NCBI RefSeq assembly: GCF_000876015.1
Contig: NZ_BBQM01000014.1
Coordinates: 62,001 to 126,000, forward strand
Direction of reading: 5' to 3'
Length of the DNA stretch: 64,000 nucleotides
Origin: Cupriavidus basilensis
Lineage (GTDB): Bacteria; Pseudomonadota; Gammaproteobacteria; Burkholderiales; Burkholderiaceae
The position numbers and the translations under genes are program-made. The notes beneath the pieces were generated by a model. It did not search any database. It saw only the letters and a program-made list of their open reading frames with translations, and had not been told where the DNA came from. Below are positions 45,343 through 54,024 of the stretch, piece after piece. Within the stretch, counting starts at the first letter, position 1; each line of letters starts with the position of its first letter.

Positions 45343-45456
45343 GGAAGTTGTTTCAAAATGAAGCGAAGCGGTCCTGGCTAGGCGTGCGGCCGCAGACAGT
45401 ACAAGTCGTACGACAAGGCCGCGCAACGACGCCAGGATCTTTTTGAAACGACTTCC
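45343..45456. repeat. 114-bp long imperfect palindrome (REP/MITE-like)
   Basis: Terminal arms of 16 bp (GGAAGTTGTTTCAAAA and TTTTGAAACGACTTCC) differ by one G-T wobble. Inside, GGTCCTGGC pairs with GCCAGGATC and GTGCGGCC with GGCCGCGC, each again with one wobble. The right end coincides with the stop codon of the adjacent dehydrogenase gene. It contains no transposase. It is probably a dispersed non-autonomous element that folds into a long hairpin. Confidence 0.7.
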
Positions 45457-46196
45457 TAGCCGGCGATGTACAGGCCGCCGTTGACGTGCAGCACTTCGCC
45501 CGTGACGAAGCTGGCCGCGTCGCTGCACAGGAAGCCGATCGCGGTGGCGATCTCGCGCGGTTGGCCGAGGCGCTTGAGCGGGGTCTGCTCGATGGAGTCG
45601 GCACCGCGTTTCTGGATCAGCTCGGTGGTCATCGGGGTCTCGATCACGCCGGGCGATACAGCGTTGACGCGCGTGCGCGGCCCGAGTTCCCGCGCCAGGC
45701 TGCGCGTGAGGCTGAGCAGGCCGCCCTTGGAGGCCGAATAGTGCGCATTGTAGTAAGCGCCGCGGTGCGCCGCCACCGAGGTCAGGTTGACGATGGCGCT
45801 GTTCTCGCGCAGCGCGGGAATGGCGCGGCGCACAAGATAGAACACGCCGTCGAGGTTGATGGACAGCGTCTGGCGCCATTGCGCGTCGCTCATCTGCGCG
45901 ACCGGCTGCGCCTGGTACAGGCCGGCCGAGGGCACCAGGAAATCGATGCCGCCGAAACGCTCCTGCGCCAGCGCCACGGCGCGCGCGCAGTCGTCGGGGC
46001 TGGCGGCGTCCATGCGCAGCGTGGCGATACGTTCGCCGGCGGGGTCGAGTTCGCGCGCGAAGCCGGCCAGGCCGGCTTCGTCCAGGTCGGTCAGCACGAG
46101 GTTGGCGCCGTGCGCGAGGAACAGCCGGGCCGTCTCGCGGCCGATGCCGCCATTGGCGCCGGTCAGCAGCAGGGTGCGTTGGTCGAAGTTGTACAT
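45456..46196 (-). CDS. short-chain dehydrogenase/reductase (SDR)
   Basis: This 246-aa SDR has the coenzyme motif TGANGGIG (12-19), catalytic Ser140, Tyr153 and Lys157 (YSASK) and the NLDGVFY segment. It is the second SDR in the cluster and probably oxidises a hydroxyl intermediate with NAD. The G of its TAG stop is the first base of the palindromic element, so the element inserted at the very end of the gene without changing the protein, or supplied the stop. It follows lpd by 29 bp. Confidence 0.92.
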   Translation of the reverse strand: MYNFDQRTLLLTGANGGIGRETARLFLAHGANLVLTDLDEAGLAGFARELDPAGERIATLRMDAASPDDCARAVALAQERFGGIDFLVPSAGLYQAQPVAQMSDAQWRQTLSINLDGVFYLVRRAIPALRENSAIVNLTSVAAHRGAYYNAHYSASKGGLLSLTRSLARELGPRTRVNAVSPGVIETPMTTELIQKRGADSIEQTPLKRLGQPREIATAIGFLCSDAASFVTGEVLHVNGGLYIAG

Positions 46197-46225
46197 GCTT
46201 TGTCTCTCCAGGAATGCGGCGCGGC

Positions 46226-47626
46226 TCAGATATGCAGCGCGCGCCCGTAGGCCGCCAGCACCGCTTCGTGCATGGCCTCGGACATGGTGGGGTGGGGCAG
46301 CACGGCGGCCATCAGGTCGGCCTCGGTGGTTTCCAGCGTCTGCGCGATGGCGTAGCCCTGGATCATCTCGGTGACTTCGTCGCCGACCATGTGGGCGCCG
46401 AGCAGCTCGCCGCTGCCTTCGTCGAACACCACCTTGACCAGCCCGCCGGTGCTGCCCAGCGCGATGGCCTTGCCGTTGGCGGCGAACGGGAACTTGCCGA
46501 CCCGGATCTGGTGGCCGCGCGCGCGCGCCTGCGCCTCGGTCAGGCCCACGCTGGCCACCTGCGGATGGCTATAGGTGCAGGCCGGAATGCGAGCGGGGTC
46601 GAGCGCGTGCGGCTGCAGCCCGGCGATGTGCTCCACGCAGATCACGCCTTCGTGGCTGGCCTTGTGCGCGAGCCACGGCGGGCCGGCCACGTCGCCGATG
46701 GCGTAGAGACCGGGCTCCGCCGTGCGGCCGAACCCGTCGGTGACGATGTGGGTCTTCTCGACCTTGACCGCGGTGTTCTCCAGCCCGATGCCCTCCACGT
46801 TGCCGACGATGCCGGCGGCCACCAGCACCACGTCGGCCTCGACTTTCGCGCCATCCGGCTTGCCGCCCTGCAGCGTGACCGTCCAGCCGGCTCCGGTGCG
46901 TTCGGCCTGCGCGATGCCGGTGGACGTATGCAGCACGATGCCGTCGCGCGCCAGGCTGCCTGCCACCTGCGCGGAGATGTCGGCGTCTTCCACCGGCAGG
47001 ATGCGGTCCGCCATTTCGATCACCGTCACGTGCGCGCCGACCGCGTGGTAGAAGCTGGCGAACTCGATGCCGATGGCGCCGGCGCCCACGATCAGCATGC
47101 GCCGCGGCAGCGCCGGCGGCGCGAGCGCCTCGCGGTAGCTCCACACGGTCTTGCCGTCGGCGGGCAGCGCGGGCAACTGGCGCGCGCGCGCGCCGGTGGC
47201 GAGCACGATGTGCGCGGACGATACCGTGCGCGTCCTGCCATCCGGCGCGGTGATGTCCAGCCGGCCTTTGCCGGCGAGGCGGCCGTGGCCTGTGAGCACG
47301 GTCACGCCGTTCTTCTTCATCAGGCCCGTCACGCCCTTGTTGAGCTGCGCGGCCACCGCGCGCGAGCGCGCCACCATCGCGGGCAGGTCGGCGGCCGGCG
47401 CCGCCACCTTGATGCCGTAGGCGGCCGCGTCCCGCACCAGCCGCAGCACGTCGGCCGAGCGCAGCAGCGCCTTGGTCGGGATGCAGCCCCAGTTCAGGCA
47501 GATGCCGCCCAGTTGCGCCTTCTCCACCAGCGCGGTCTTCATGCCGAGCTGTGCGGCGCGGATGGCGGCCACGTAGCCGCCCGGCCCGCCGCCGACCACG
47601 ATCATGTCAAACGAGGCATTGTCCAC
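46226..47626 (-). CDS. lpdA: dihydrolipoyl dehydrogenase (E3)
   Basis: This 466-aa flavoprotein disulfide reductase has the FAD motif VVGGGPGGYVAA, the redox pair C43-C48 (GGICLNWGCIPTK), an NAD-binding GAGAIGIEFASF and the C-terminal HPTMSEA with the catalytic His-Glu. It reoxidises lipoyl groups of E2. It lies 10 bp after the E2 gene and so serves this cluster's 2-oxo-acid dehydrogenase; it might also serve AcoC, whose operon has no E3. Confidence 0.95.
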   Translation of the reverse strand: MDNASFDMIVVGGGPGGYVAAIRAAQLGMKTALVEKAQLGGICLNWGCIPTKALLRSADVLRLVRDAAAYGIKVAAPAADLPAMVARSRAVAAQLNKGVTGLMKKNGVTVLTGHGRLAGKGRLDITAPDGRTRTVSSAHIVLATGARARQLPALPADGKTVWSYREALAPPALPRRMLIVGAGAIGIEFASFYHAVGAHVTVIEMADRILPVEDADISAQVAGSLARDGIVLHTSTGIAQAERTGAGWTVTLQGGKPDGAKVEADVVLVAAGIVGNVEGIGLENTAVKVEKTHIVTDGFGRTAEPGLYAIGDVAGPPWLAHKASHEGVICVEHIAGLQPHALDPARIPACTYSHPQVASVGLTEAQARARGHQIRVGKFPFAANGKAIALGSTGGLVKVVFDEGSGELLGAHMVGDEVTEMIQGYAIAQTLETTEADLMAAVLPHPTMSEAMHEAVLAAYGRALHI

Positions 47627-47636
47627 GTCGCGGTCC

Positions 47637-48875
47637 TCAGATCAGCATCGCCAGCGGGTTTTCCAGCAGGCGCTTGAACGCGGCCAGCCACTGCGCGGCC
47701 AGCGCGCCGTCGATGGCGCGGTGGTCCACCGACAGCGTGCAGCGCATCACCTGCCCCGCGCGCAGCGCGCCGTCCTCGACCACCGGCACCGCCTGCGTGG
47801 CGCCCACGGCGAGGATGGCGGCCTGCGGCGGGTTGATGATGGCGGAGAACTCGGACACGCCGAACATGCCGAGGTTGCTCACGCTGAAGCTGCCGCCCTG
47901 GTATTCCTCGGGCCGCAGTTGCGAGGCGCGCGCGCGCGCGGCGAGGTCGGCGATCTCTTCGCTGATGCGCGACAGCGGCTTCTGGTCGGCCGCGCGCACG
48001 ATGGGCGTGATCAGCCCGGCGTCGGTGGAGACCGCCACGGCGACGTCGGCCTGGTGGTACTGGCGCATGGCCGCGTCGGTCCAGCCGACGTTGGCGGCGG
48101 GCACTTCGCGCAGCGCCACGGCTACGGCGCGCACGACGAAATCGTTGACCGAGATCTTGCGCGGCGCGGCGGCGTTGATCTCCGCGCGCAGCGCCAGCAG
48201 GCGCTCCATGCGGCAGTCCGCCGTGAGGTAGAAATGCGGGATGGTGGACTTGCTCTCGCCCAGCCGGCGCGCGATGGTGCGGCGCATATTGCTGTGCGGG
48301 ATCTCGGTGAACGCGGCGGTGGCCGGTGTGTTGGCCTGCGCCTGCGGCGCGACCGGGGGCGCGCTCGCGGGCGCGGGAACCGCCGCGGCCTGCTCGACAT
48401 CGCGCTTGACGATGCGGCCGTTCGGCCCGCTGCCGCGCAGCGCGGCGAGGTCGAGGCCGCGCTGCGCGGCCAGCCGGCGCGCCAGCGGGCTGGCGAAGAC
48501 GCGGGCGGCCTGCGTTGCGTTGCCGCCAGCAACATCGATGGCGGCGGGCGGGGCGGTTTCCGCTGGCGCTTCCGCCTGCGATGCCGGCGCACCGCCAGCC
48601 GCGGCGATCAGCGCATCCACGTCCACGCCGGTCTCGCCGCCGGCGAGCAGCACGCCGATCGGCGCGCCGACTTCCACGTCCTGCCCGGCCGCGACCAGGC
48701 GGCGGCCCAGCACGCCGGCGGTGTCGGCGTTGAGCTCGACCACGGCCTTGTCGGTCTCGATCTCGGCGATGCAGTCGCCCACGGCCACGGCATCGCCTTC
48801 GTTCCTGGTCCACGCTTGCAGCGTGGCGTGGGTGGCATTGGCCGCCACCTCGGGCATGCGCAACAGGGTGGCCAT
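47637..48875 (-). CDS. 2-oxo-acid dehydrogenase E2 (dihydrolipoyl acyltransferase)
   Basis: This 412-aa protein has a lipoyl domain with K43 (EIETDKAVVEL), a peripheral subunit-binding domain (ASPLARRLAAQRGLDLAALR..., about 125-165), an Ala/Pro linker and a catalytic domain ending in SVDHRAIDGA with the HxxxDG motif near residue 385. It builds the core of the complex and transfers an acyl group to CoA. The acyl group cannot be named. The ATG follows the VOC stop by one base, so translation is coupled. Confidence 0.92.
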   Translation of the reverse strand: MATLLRMPEVAANATHATLQAWTRNEGDAVAVGDCIAEIETDKAVVELNADTAGVLGRRLVAAGQDVEVGAPIGVLLAGGETGVDVDALIAAAGGAPASQAEAPAETAPPAAIDVAGGNATQAARVFASPLARRLAAQRGLDLAALRGSGPNGRIVKRDVEQAAAVPAPASAPPVAPQAQANTPATAAFTEIPHSNMRRTIARRLGESKSTIPHFYLTADCRMERLLALRAEINAAAPRKISVNDFVVRAVAVALREVPAANVGWTDAAMRQYHQADVAVAVSTDAGLITPIVRAADQKPLSRISEEIADLAARARASQLRPEEYQGGSFSVSNLGMFGVSEFSAIINPPQAAILAVGATQAVPVVEDGALRAGQVMRCTLSVDHRAIDGALAAQWLAAFKRLLENPLAMLI

Positions 48876-48876
48876 G

Positions 48877-49365
48877 TCAGGCGGTCCTCGCTTGGTGCAG
48901 GTCGGGGCGATAGGCCGCGATGTCCGCGTATTGCACGATCTCGAGCACGTTGCCCTCGGGGTCGCGGCAGAAGGCCAGGTAGGTGCCGGGGCGCACTTCC
49001 ACGCGCTGCGGGCCGGTGAGGAATTCCACTTCGGCGGCCAGCAGCTTGTCGACCACGGCCTGGATGTCCGCCACGATGAAGGTGAGGTAGGTGGCGTTGG
49101 CCTTGTCGAGGATGTAGGCGGGCGCGGCCTCGGGCGCCGGCGCCCGGGCCGGCGCGAGCAGCTTGATGCGTTCACCGTAGGGCGTCTGCAGGCGCACCGC
49201 GGTATAGCCGGCGGCGTGCATGGCGGCCTGCGCGGCCTTGTCGGCGGGCACGGCGACTTCGCTGACGAAGGTCAGGCCCAGCACCTGCTCGTAGAAGCGG
49301 CGCATGCGCGGCAGGTCGCGCACGGCGATGCCGACCTCCAGGGGGACGATCATGTTCAGGCTCAT
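48877..49365 (-). CDS. VOC (glyoxalase/bleomycin-resistance fold) protein
   Basis: This 162-aa protein has two beta-alpha-beta-beta-beta modules: VGIAVRDLPRMRRFYEQVLGL at the start marks the first (residues 12-32), and FIVADIQAVVDKL with CRDPEGNVLEIVQY the second. The terminal Glu in LEIVQY is a usual metal ligand. It may be a lyase, isomerase or dioxygenase acting on a pathway intermediate. Its unusual place between E1 and E2 genes of a dehydrogenase complex ties it to that pathway. Confidence 0.82.
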   Translation of the reverse strand: MSLNMIVPLEVGIAVRDLPRMRRFYEQVLGLTFVSEVAVPADKAAQAAMHAAGYTAVRLQTPYGERIKLLAPARAPAPEAAPAYILDKANATYLTFIVADIQAVVDKLLAAEVEFLTGPQRVEVRPGTYLAFCRDPEGNVLEIVQYADIAAYRPDLHQARTA

Positions 49366-49415
49366 CGGAATTCCTTTGCTGTGTCTGGCGTGTTCGATGT
49401 ATCCGGCGGCGGCGC

Positions 49416-51605
49416 TCAGGCCGCGCCCTTGTCGCGCATGGCCTGGCGCAGGCCTTCGGCCACTTCCTCGGTGCGGGCGGCGGCGGCGCGCTCCAGTACC
49501 TTGGAAATGCTGGGCGCGGCTTCCGCGCCGCTCACGCGCTGCACCGGCTGGTCCAGCCAGTCGAAGAAGCGGCGCTGGATCTCGTCGGCCAGCCAGCCGC
49601 CATAGGAGGTGCCGCGCGCGCCCTGCTCGGCGATCAGCACGTTGTTGGTCTTGCGGATGCTCTGCCCGATGGTGTCCCAGTCCAGGCTGGCGCGGTCCAG
49701 CCAGCGCAGGTCGATGACCTCGGCGTCGATGCCGGTCTGCTCCACCGCTTCCAGCGTGTGGCCGACCATCGACAGGTAGGTGAGCACGGTCAGCTCCGCG
49801 CCGCTGCGGCGCACGGCGGCCTTGCCCACCGGCAGGTGGTAGTCGAAGTCCTCGACCGGACCCACGCCGGTGGCGTTGTACAGGTCGACGTGCTCGATCA
49901 CCAGCACCGGATCCTTGCAGGCCAGCGCGGTGTTCATCAGGCCCACGTAGTCGAACGGCGTGGACGGCGCCACGATGCGCCAGCCCGGGCTGGTGGCGAA
50001 GATGCCGGCCGGGTCCATCGAGTGCTGCGAGCCGTAGCCGGTGCCCATCGCCACCTTGGTGCGCAGCACCAGCGGCACGTCGCTCTGGCCGCCGAACATG
50101 TGGCGCGCCTTGCCGATCTGGTTGAAGACCTGGTCGGCCGCCACCCACATGAAGTCCGGGTACATGAACTCCACCACCGGCTTGTAGCGGCCGTCCAGCG
50201 CCAGCCCGCCACCCAGGCCGACGAAGGCGTTCTCGCTGATCGGCGTGCCCAGCACGCGCTCGGGGAAGCTGTCGCGCAGGCCGCGCGTGGCGCCGTTGGT
50301 GCCGCCCTTGAGGCGGTGCACGTCCTCGCCCATCACCACCACGGACGCATCGGTCTCCATGCGGCGGTGCATGACGTCGGCCACCACGTCGATGAACTTG
50401 CGCGGTGCGAGCTTGCCGGCGAAGCCTGCTTCTTCCTCGCAGCGCAGGCCTTCCAGCTCGGACAGGTCGCCACGGATGCCCACGTCGCGGAAATCCGGGC
50501 TCGGCCACAGCTCGGGGCGGATGCGGCGCTTGCCGGCCTTGCCGGACGGGTCTGCCCCGGTCAGCGCGGCGGCGGCCTCGCGCATGGCCTGGCGCACGCG
50601 CTCGCGCAGCGCGGCGATCTCGTCGGCGCTGATCAGCTTGCGCTCCTGCATGCGGCGCGCCATCAGGTCGAGCGGGTCGCGCGCGCGCCATTGCTGCTCT
50701 TCTTCCTTGCTGCGGTAGCCGAAGGCGCTGCCCGGGAACGGGCCGTTCTGGTGGAAGAAGCGGTACAGGTCCGCCTCGATCACGGTCGGGCCGCGGCCGG
50801 CGCGCATGTGCGCGAGCGCTTCCTGCGTGGCCAGCCAGACCGCCAGCGGGTCCATGCCGTCGACCTTCCAGCTCGGGATGTTGAAGCCCATGCCGCGCGC
50901 GGACAGGCGCGGCTCGGCGGTGGACTCTTCCACCGTGGTGGAGACCGCGTAGCGGTTGTTCTCGATGAAGAAGCACAGCGGCAGCTTCCACGCCGCGGCC
51001 AGGTTCATGGTCTCCAGCACCGAGCCGATGTTGACCGCGCCGTCGCCGAAGTAGGTGATGGCCACCGCGTCGGTGCCGGCATGGCGGTGCGACCACGCCG
51101 CGCCGGCCGCCATCGGCACGCCGCCGCCGACGATGGCGTTGGTGCCGAGCGCCCCGGCCTCGGCCCACTGCAGGTGCATGGAGCCGCCGCGGCCCTTGCA
51201 GTAGCCTTGCGCGAGGCCGAGGATCTCCGCCAGCGTGCGTTGCAGCAGCGTCTGCACGCCATCCGCCAGCGGCGCGCGCGGGTCGATGCCGCTGGGCGCG
51301 AGGTAGCCGAGCGCCTTGGACAGGAACTGGTGGTGGCCGCGGTGCGAGCCGTTGATCTGGTCGGCGCCGGTCAGCGGCACGATGGAGCCCGCGGCGCCGC
51401 CTTCCTGGCCGATGCTGGAATGCGCCGGGCCGTGGACCAGCCCTTCGGCGGCGAGTTCGAGCACGGCTTCCTCGAAGCCGCGGATCAGGTGCAGGTGGCT
51501 CAGCAGCGTGCCGAGCAGGGCCGGGTCCGCGCGGGCCCAGTCTTCGTCGGTGGCTCGCAGTTCCACCCATTCGGCGGCGGGGCGCAGGGCGCTACGTTCA
51601 GACAT
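49416..51605 (-). CDS. 2-oxo-acid dehydrogenase E1, alpha and beta subunits fused
   Basis: This 729-aa protein joins an E1-alpha part (about 1-340) to an E1-beta part (about 395-729). The alpha part has the thiamin-diphosphate motif GDGAVNIG...FFIENN and GRGGSMHLQ; the beta part has VVVMGEDVHRLKGGTNG, ISENAFVGLGGGLALDG and a transketolase C-terminal domain. Such fused E1s occur in less studied branched-chain or acetoin-like complexes. The GSMHLQ and surrounding pattern resemble acetoin-type E1-alpha. It should decarboxylate or cleave the pathway's 2-oxo compound. A 50-bp gap separates it from the VOC gene. Confidence 0.92.
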   Translation of the reverse strand: MSERSALRPAAEWVELRATDEDWARADPALLGTLLSHLHLIRGFEEAVLELAAEGLVHGPAHSSIGQEGGAAGSIVPLTGADQINGSHRGHHQFLSKALGYLAPSGIDPRAPLADGVQTLLQRTLAEILGLAQGYCKGRGGSMHLQWAEAGALGTNAIVGGGVPMAAGAAWSHRHAGTDAVAITYFGDGAVNIGSVLETMNLAAAWKLPLCFFIENNRYAVSTTVEESTAEPRLSARGMGFNIPSWKVDGMDPLAVWLATQEALAHMRAGRGPTVIEADLYRFFHQNGPFPGSAFGYRSKEEEQQWRARDPLDLMARRMQERKLISADEIAALRERVRQAMREAAAALTGADPSGKAGKRRIRPELWPSPDFRDVGIRGDLSELEGLRCEEEAGFAGKLAPRKFIDVVADVMHRRMETDASVVVMGEDVHRLKGGTNGATRGLRDSFPERVLGTPISENAFVGLGGGLALDGRYKPVVEFMYPDFMWVAADQVFNQIGKARHMFGGQSDVPLVLRTKVAMGTGYGSQHSMDPAGIFATSPGWRIVAPSTPFDYVGLMNTALACKDPVLVIEHVDLYNATGVGPVEDFDYHLPVGKAAVRRSGAELTVLTYLSMVGHTLEAVEQTGIDAEVIDLRWLDRASLDWDTIGQSIRKTNNVLIAEQGARGTSYGGWLADEIQRRFFDWLDQPVQRVSGAEAAPSISKVLERAAAARTEEVAEGLRQAMRDKGAA

Positions 51606-51695
51606 TTGAGAATCCTCGGTTGCCGGTCGTGGCCGGCCGTGTTGTGTTCGGTGTTGTGTGCGGTGTCGCGCTCGGGAGGTGGCGCCGCGCGCCGT

Positions 51696-52520
51696 TCAGA
51701 AGCCGTCCGCGGTCCAGCCGCCGTCGGAGACCAGCGCGTGGCCGGTGATGAAGGCGGCCGAGTCCGAGGCCAGGAACAGCGCCACCTCGGCCATCTCGTC
51801 GGGCGTGCCGAAGCGCCGCAGCGGCGTGCGCGCGAGCAGCGCCTCGCCGTCGATGGCGCCGCGCGCCAGCAGCGTTTCCATCAGCGCGGTGCTGGTGTAG
51901 CCGGGGCACACCGCGTTGACGCGGATGTTGTACTCGGCCCATTCGGCGGCCAGCGACCTGGTGAGCGAGACCACGCCCGCCTTGGCCGCGCAGTAGGCCA
52001 GGCGCCGCGCCGACGAGGCCAGGCCCCACATCGAGGCGGTGCTCAGGATGTTGCCGCCGCCCTGGCGCACCATGCGGCGCGCCGCCGCCTGCGCGCAGTA
52101 GAAGACGCCGGACAGGTCGATGTCGATGGCGCGGCGCCAGTCCTCTGGCGTGAGTTCCAGCGCGGGCTTGTTCATCGAGATGCCGGCGTTGTTGAGCAGG
52201 ATGTCGATGCGGCCGAAGCGCGCCTCGGTGGCGGCGCAGGCCCGCTCGACGGCGTCGGGGTCGGTGATCGAGGCGACCACGGTATCGACCTGGACTTCCG
52301 GATACGCCGCTTCCAGCTCGGCGCGGGTGGTGGCCAGCCCGTCCGCGTCCAGGTCCAGCAGCATCAGCCGCGCGCCGTGGCGGGCGAAGCCGTGCGCCAT
52401 CGCGCGGCCGATGCCGCTGGCGCCGCCGGTGTTGAGCACGGCCTTGCCGGCCAGGCCGGGGTAGGTGGCGCGCGCGAACGGTTGCGCGTTGGGGTATCCA
52501 GTCGGCAAAGAGGTGCTCAT
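51696..52520 (-). CDS. short-chain dehydrogenase/reductase (SDR)
   Basis: This 274-aa SDR has TGGASGIG (31-38), NNAGIS, the catalytic Ser163, Tyr176 and Lys180 (YCAAK) and the C-terminal DGGWTADGF. An N-terminal extension of about 22 residues precedes the fold. It probably performs the first oxidation after uptake. Its ATG overlaps the livF stop by 4 nt, a direct translational link between the transporter and the catabolic enzymes. Confidence 0.92.
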   Translation of the reverse strand: MSTSLPTGYPNAQPFARATYPGLAGKAVLNTGGASGIGRAMAHGFARHGARLMLLDLDADGLATTRAELEAAYPEVQVDTVVASITDPDAVERACAATEARFGRIDILLNNAGISMNKPALELTPEDWRRAIDIDLSGVFYCAQAAARRMVRQGGGNILSTASMWGLASSARRLAYCAAKAGVVSLTRSLAAEWAEYNIRVNAVCPGYTSTALMETLLARGAIDGEALLARTPLRRFGTPDEMAEVALFLASDSAAFITGHALVSDGGWTADGF

Positions 52521-53257
52521 ACGGCTAGCCAGTCCTTCAGAAGTTGGGTATTGGAAGTGAGTTGCGCGGGCGTGCCTTCGTAGACGATGCGGCCGTGGCC
52601 CATCACGCAGACGCGGCTGGAGACCTTCAGCGCGATGGCGAGCTTTTGCTCGACCAGCACCACCGACACGCCGCGCCGGTGGATGTCCTGGATGGCCTCG
52701 CCGACCACCGCCACGATCTTGGGCGCGAGGCCCTCGGTGGGCTCGTCGATCAGGATCACCAGCGGGTTGCCCAGCAGCGAGCGGCACATGGTCAGCATCT
52801 GCTGCTCGCCGCCGGAGAGGCTGCCGGCCTTGGTGTTGCGGCGCTCCTTGAGGCGCGGGAAGTAGTCGAACATCTGCTCGAGCGTCCATTGCGGCGCGCC
52901 TTCGGTGGCGCGCTGCTCGCCCATGCGCAGGTTCTCGTCCACGCTCAGGTTGGCGAACACCTCGCGCTCCTCCGGCACGTAGGCGATGCCGCGCCGGCAG
53001 ATCGCGTAGGACTGCGCGCCGGCCAGGTCGCGCCCGCGCAGCCTGACCTCGCCCGCGCTCGGCGGCACCAGGCCCATGATGGCCTTGAGCGTGGTGGAGC
53101 GGCCCGAGCCGTTGCGGCCCAGCAGGCTGACCACCTCGCCGTGGCCGACGTGGAAATCCACGCCGTGCAGGATGTGGCTCTTGCCGTAGTGCGCGTGCAG
53201 GCCCTGCACGGCGAGCAGCGGGGCGCCGCTCTCGTTCTGCATGGATGGCGTGCTCAT
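52517..53257 (-). CDS. livF: ABC transporter ATP-binding protein, LivF family
   Basis: This 246-aa LivF-type ATPase has signature LSGGEQQ, Walker B VILIDEPTEGL and the switch His region. Its Walker A reads GRNGSGRST (48-56): the invariant lysine is Arg53. That change usually cripples ATP hydrolysis at the site, so the partner LivG may do the work or this copy may be weak. The rest of the sequence looks intact. It overlaps livG and the SDR gene by 4 nt on each side. Confidence 0.92.
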   Translation of the reverse strand: MSTPSMQNESGAPLLAVQGLHAHYGKSHILHGVDFHVGHGEVVSLLGRNGSGRSTTLKAIMGLVPPSAGEVRLRGRDLAGAQSYAICRRGIAYVPEEREVFANLSVDENLRMGEQRATEGAPQWTLEQMFDYFPRLKERRNTKAGSLSGGEQQMLTMCRSLLGNPLVILIDEPTEGLAPKIVAVVGEAIQDIHRRGVSVVLVEQKLAIALKVSSRVCVMGHGRIVYEGTPAQLTSNTQLLKDWLAV

Positions 53258-54024
53258 ACGCTGACCTCCTCGCCCAGGTAGGCTTCCTTGACGCGGGCGT
53301 TGTTGCGGATCTCGTCGGGCGTGCCGGTGGCCACGATCTCGCCGTAGACCAGCACGCTGATGCGGTCGCTGAGCGCGAACACCACGTCCATGTCGTGCTC
53401 CACGATCAGCAGCGTGCGGCCCTGCGCGATCTCGCGGATCAGGCCGGCGGTGTAGTCGGTCTCTTCCTGCGACATGCCGGCCATCGGCTCGTCGAGCATG
53501 ATGACCTTGGGGTCCGAGGCCAGCGTCATGGCGATCTCCAGCGAGCGCTGCTCCGAGTACGACAGCTCGCCGGCGGTGTCCTGCGCGCGTGCGGCCAGCC
53601 GCACCTGCCCGAGCAGGTGCATGGTCTCGTCGCGCACCGCGCGCAGCTTGTGGGCGAATTTCCACAGCGTGTATTGCAGGCCGTGGCGCCGCATCACGGC
53701 CAGGCGCAGGTTCTCGTACACGCTCAGGCCGGCGAAGATGTTGGTGATCTGGAACGAGCGCGCCAGGCCGCGGTGGTTGATCTGCTGCGGCGACAGGCCC
53801 TGGATCGACTCGCCGCCCAGCACGATCTCGCCGCGCGTGAGCGGCAGGCGCCCGGAGATCAGGTGGAACAGCGTGGACTTGCCGGCGCCGTTGGGGCCGA
53901 TCAGCGCATGCCGCTCGCCGCCGGCGAGGTCGAGGTCCACGCCGCGGATGATGTCGATGTCGCCGAAGGACTTGCGCAGCCCGCGCAGGGAAAGGATCGG
54001 TTCGGTGTTCATGCGCGTGCTCAT
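53254..54024 (-). CDS. livG: ABC transporter ATP-binding protein, LivG family
   Basis: This 256-aa ATPase has an intact Walker A GPNGAGKST, the LivG insertion with HRGLARSFQITNIF, an ABC signature of the form LSYSEQR and Walker B VIMLDEPMAGM. It pairs with LivF to power the importer. The ATG at 54024 follows GGAGGA by 7 nt. It overlaps both neighbours by ATGA. Confidence 0.94.
   Translation of the reverse strand: MSTRMNTEPILSLRGLRKSFGDIDIIRGVDLDLAGGERHALIGPNGAGKSTLFHLISGRLPLTRGEIVLGGESIQGLSPQQINHRGLARSFQITNIFAGLSVYENLRLAVMRRHGLQYTLWKFAHKLRAVRDETMHLLGQVRLAARAQDTAGELSYSEQRSLEIAMTLASDPKVIMLDEPMAGMSQEETDYTAGLIREIAQGRTLLIVEHDMDVVFALSDRISVLVYGEIVATGTPDEIRNNARVKEAYLGEEVSV

Noticed and set aside
45343-45456. 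Insertion-sequence terminal repeats
   Set aside because: The whole element is 114 bp and contains no transposase; a REP/MITE-like palindrome fits better.
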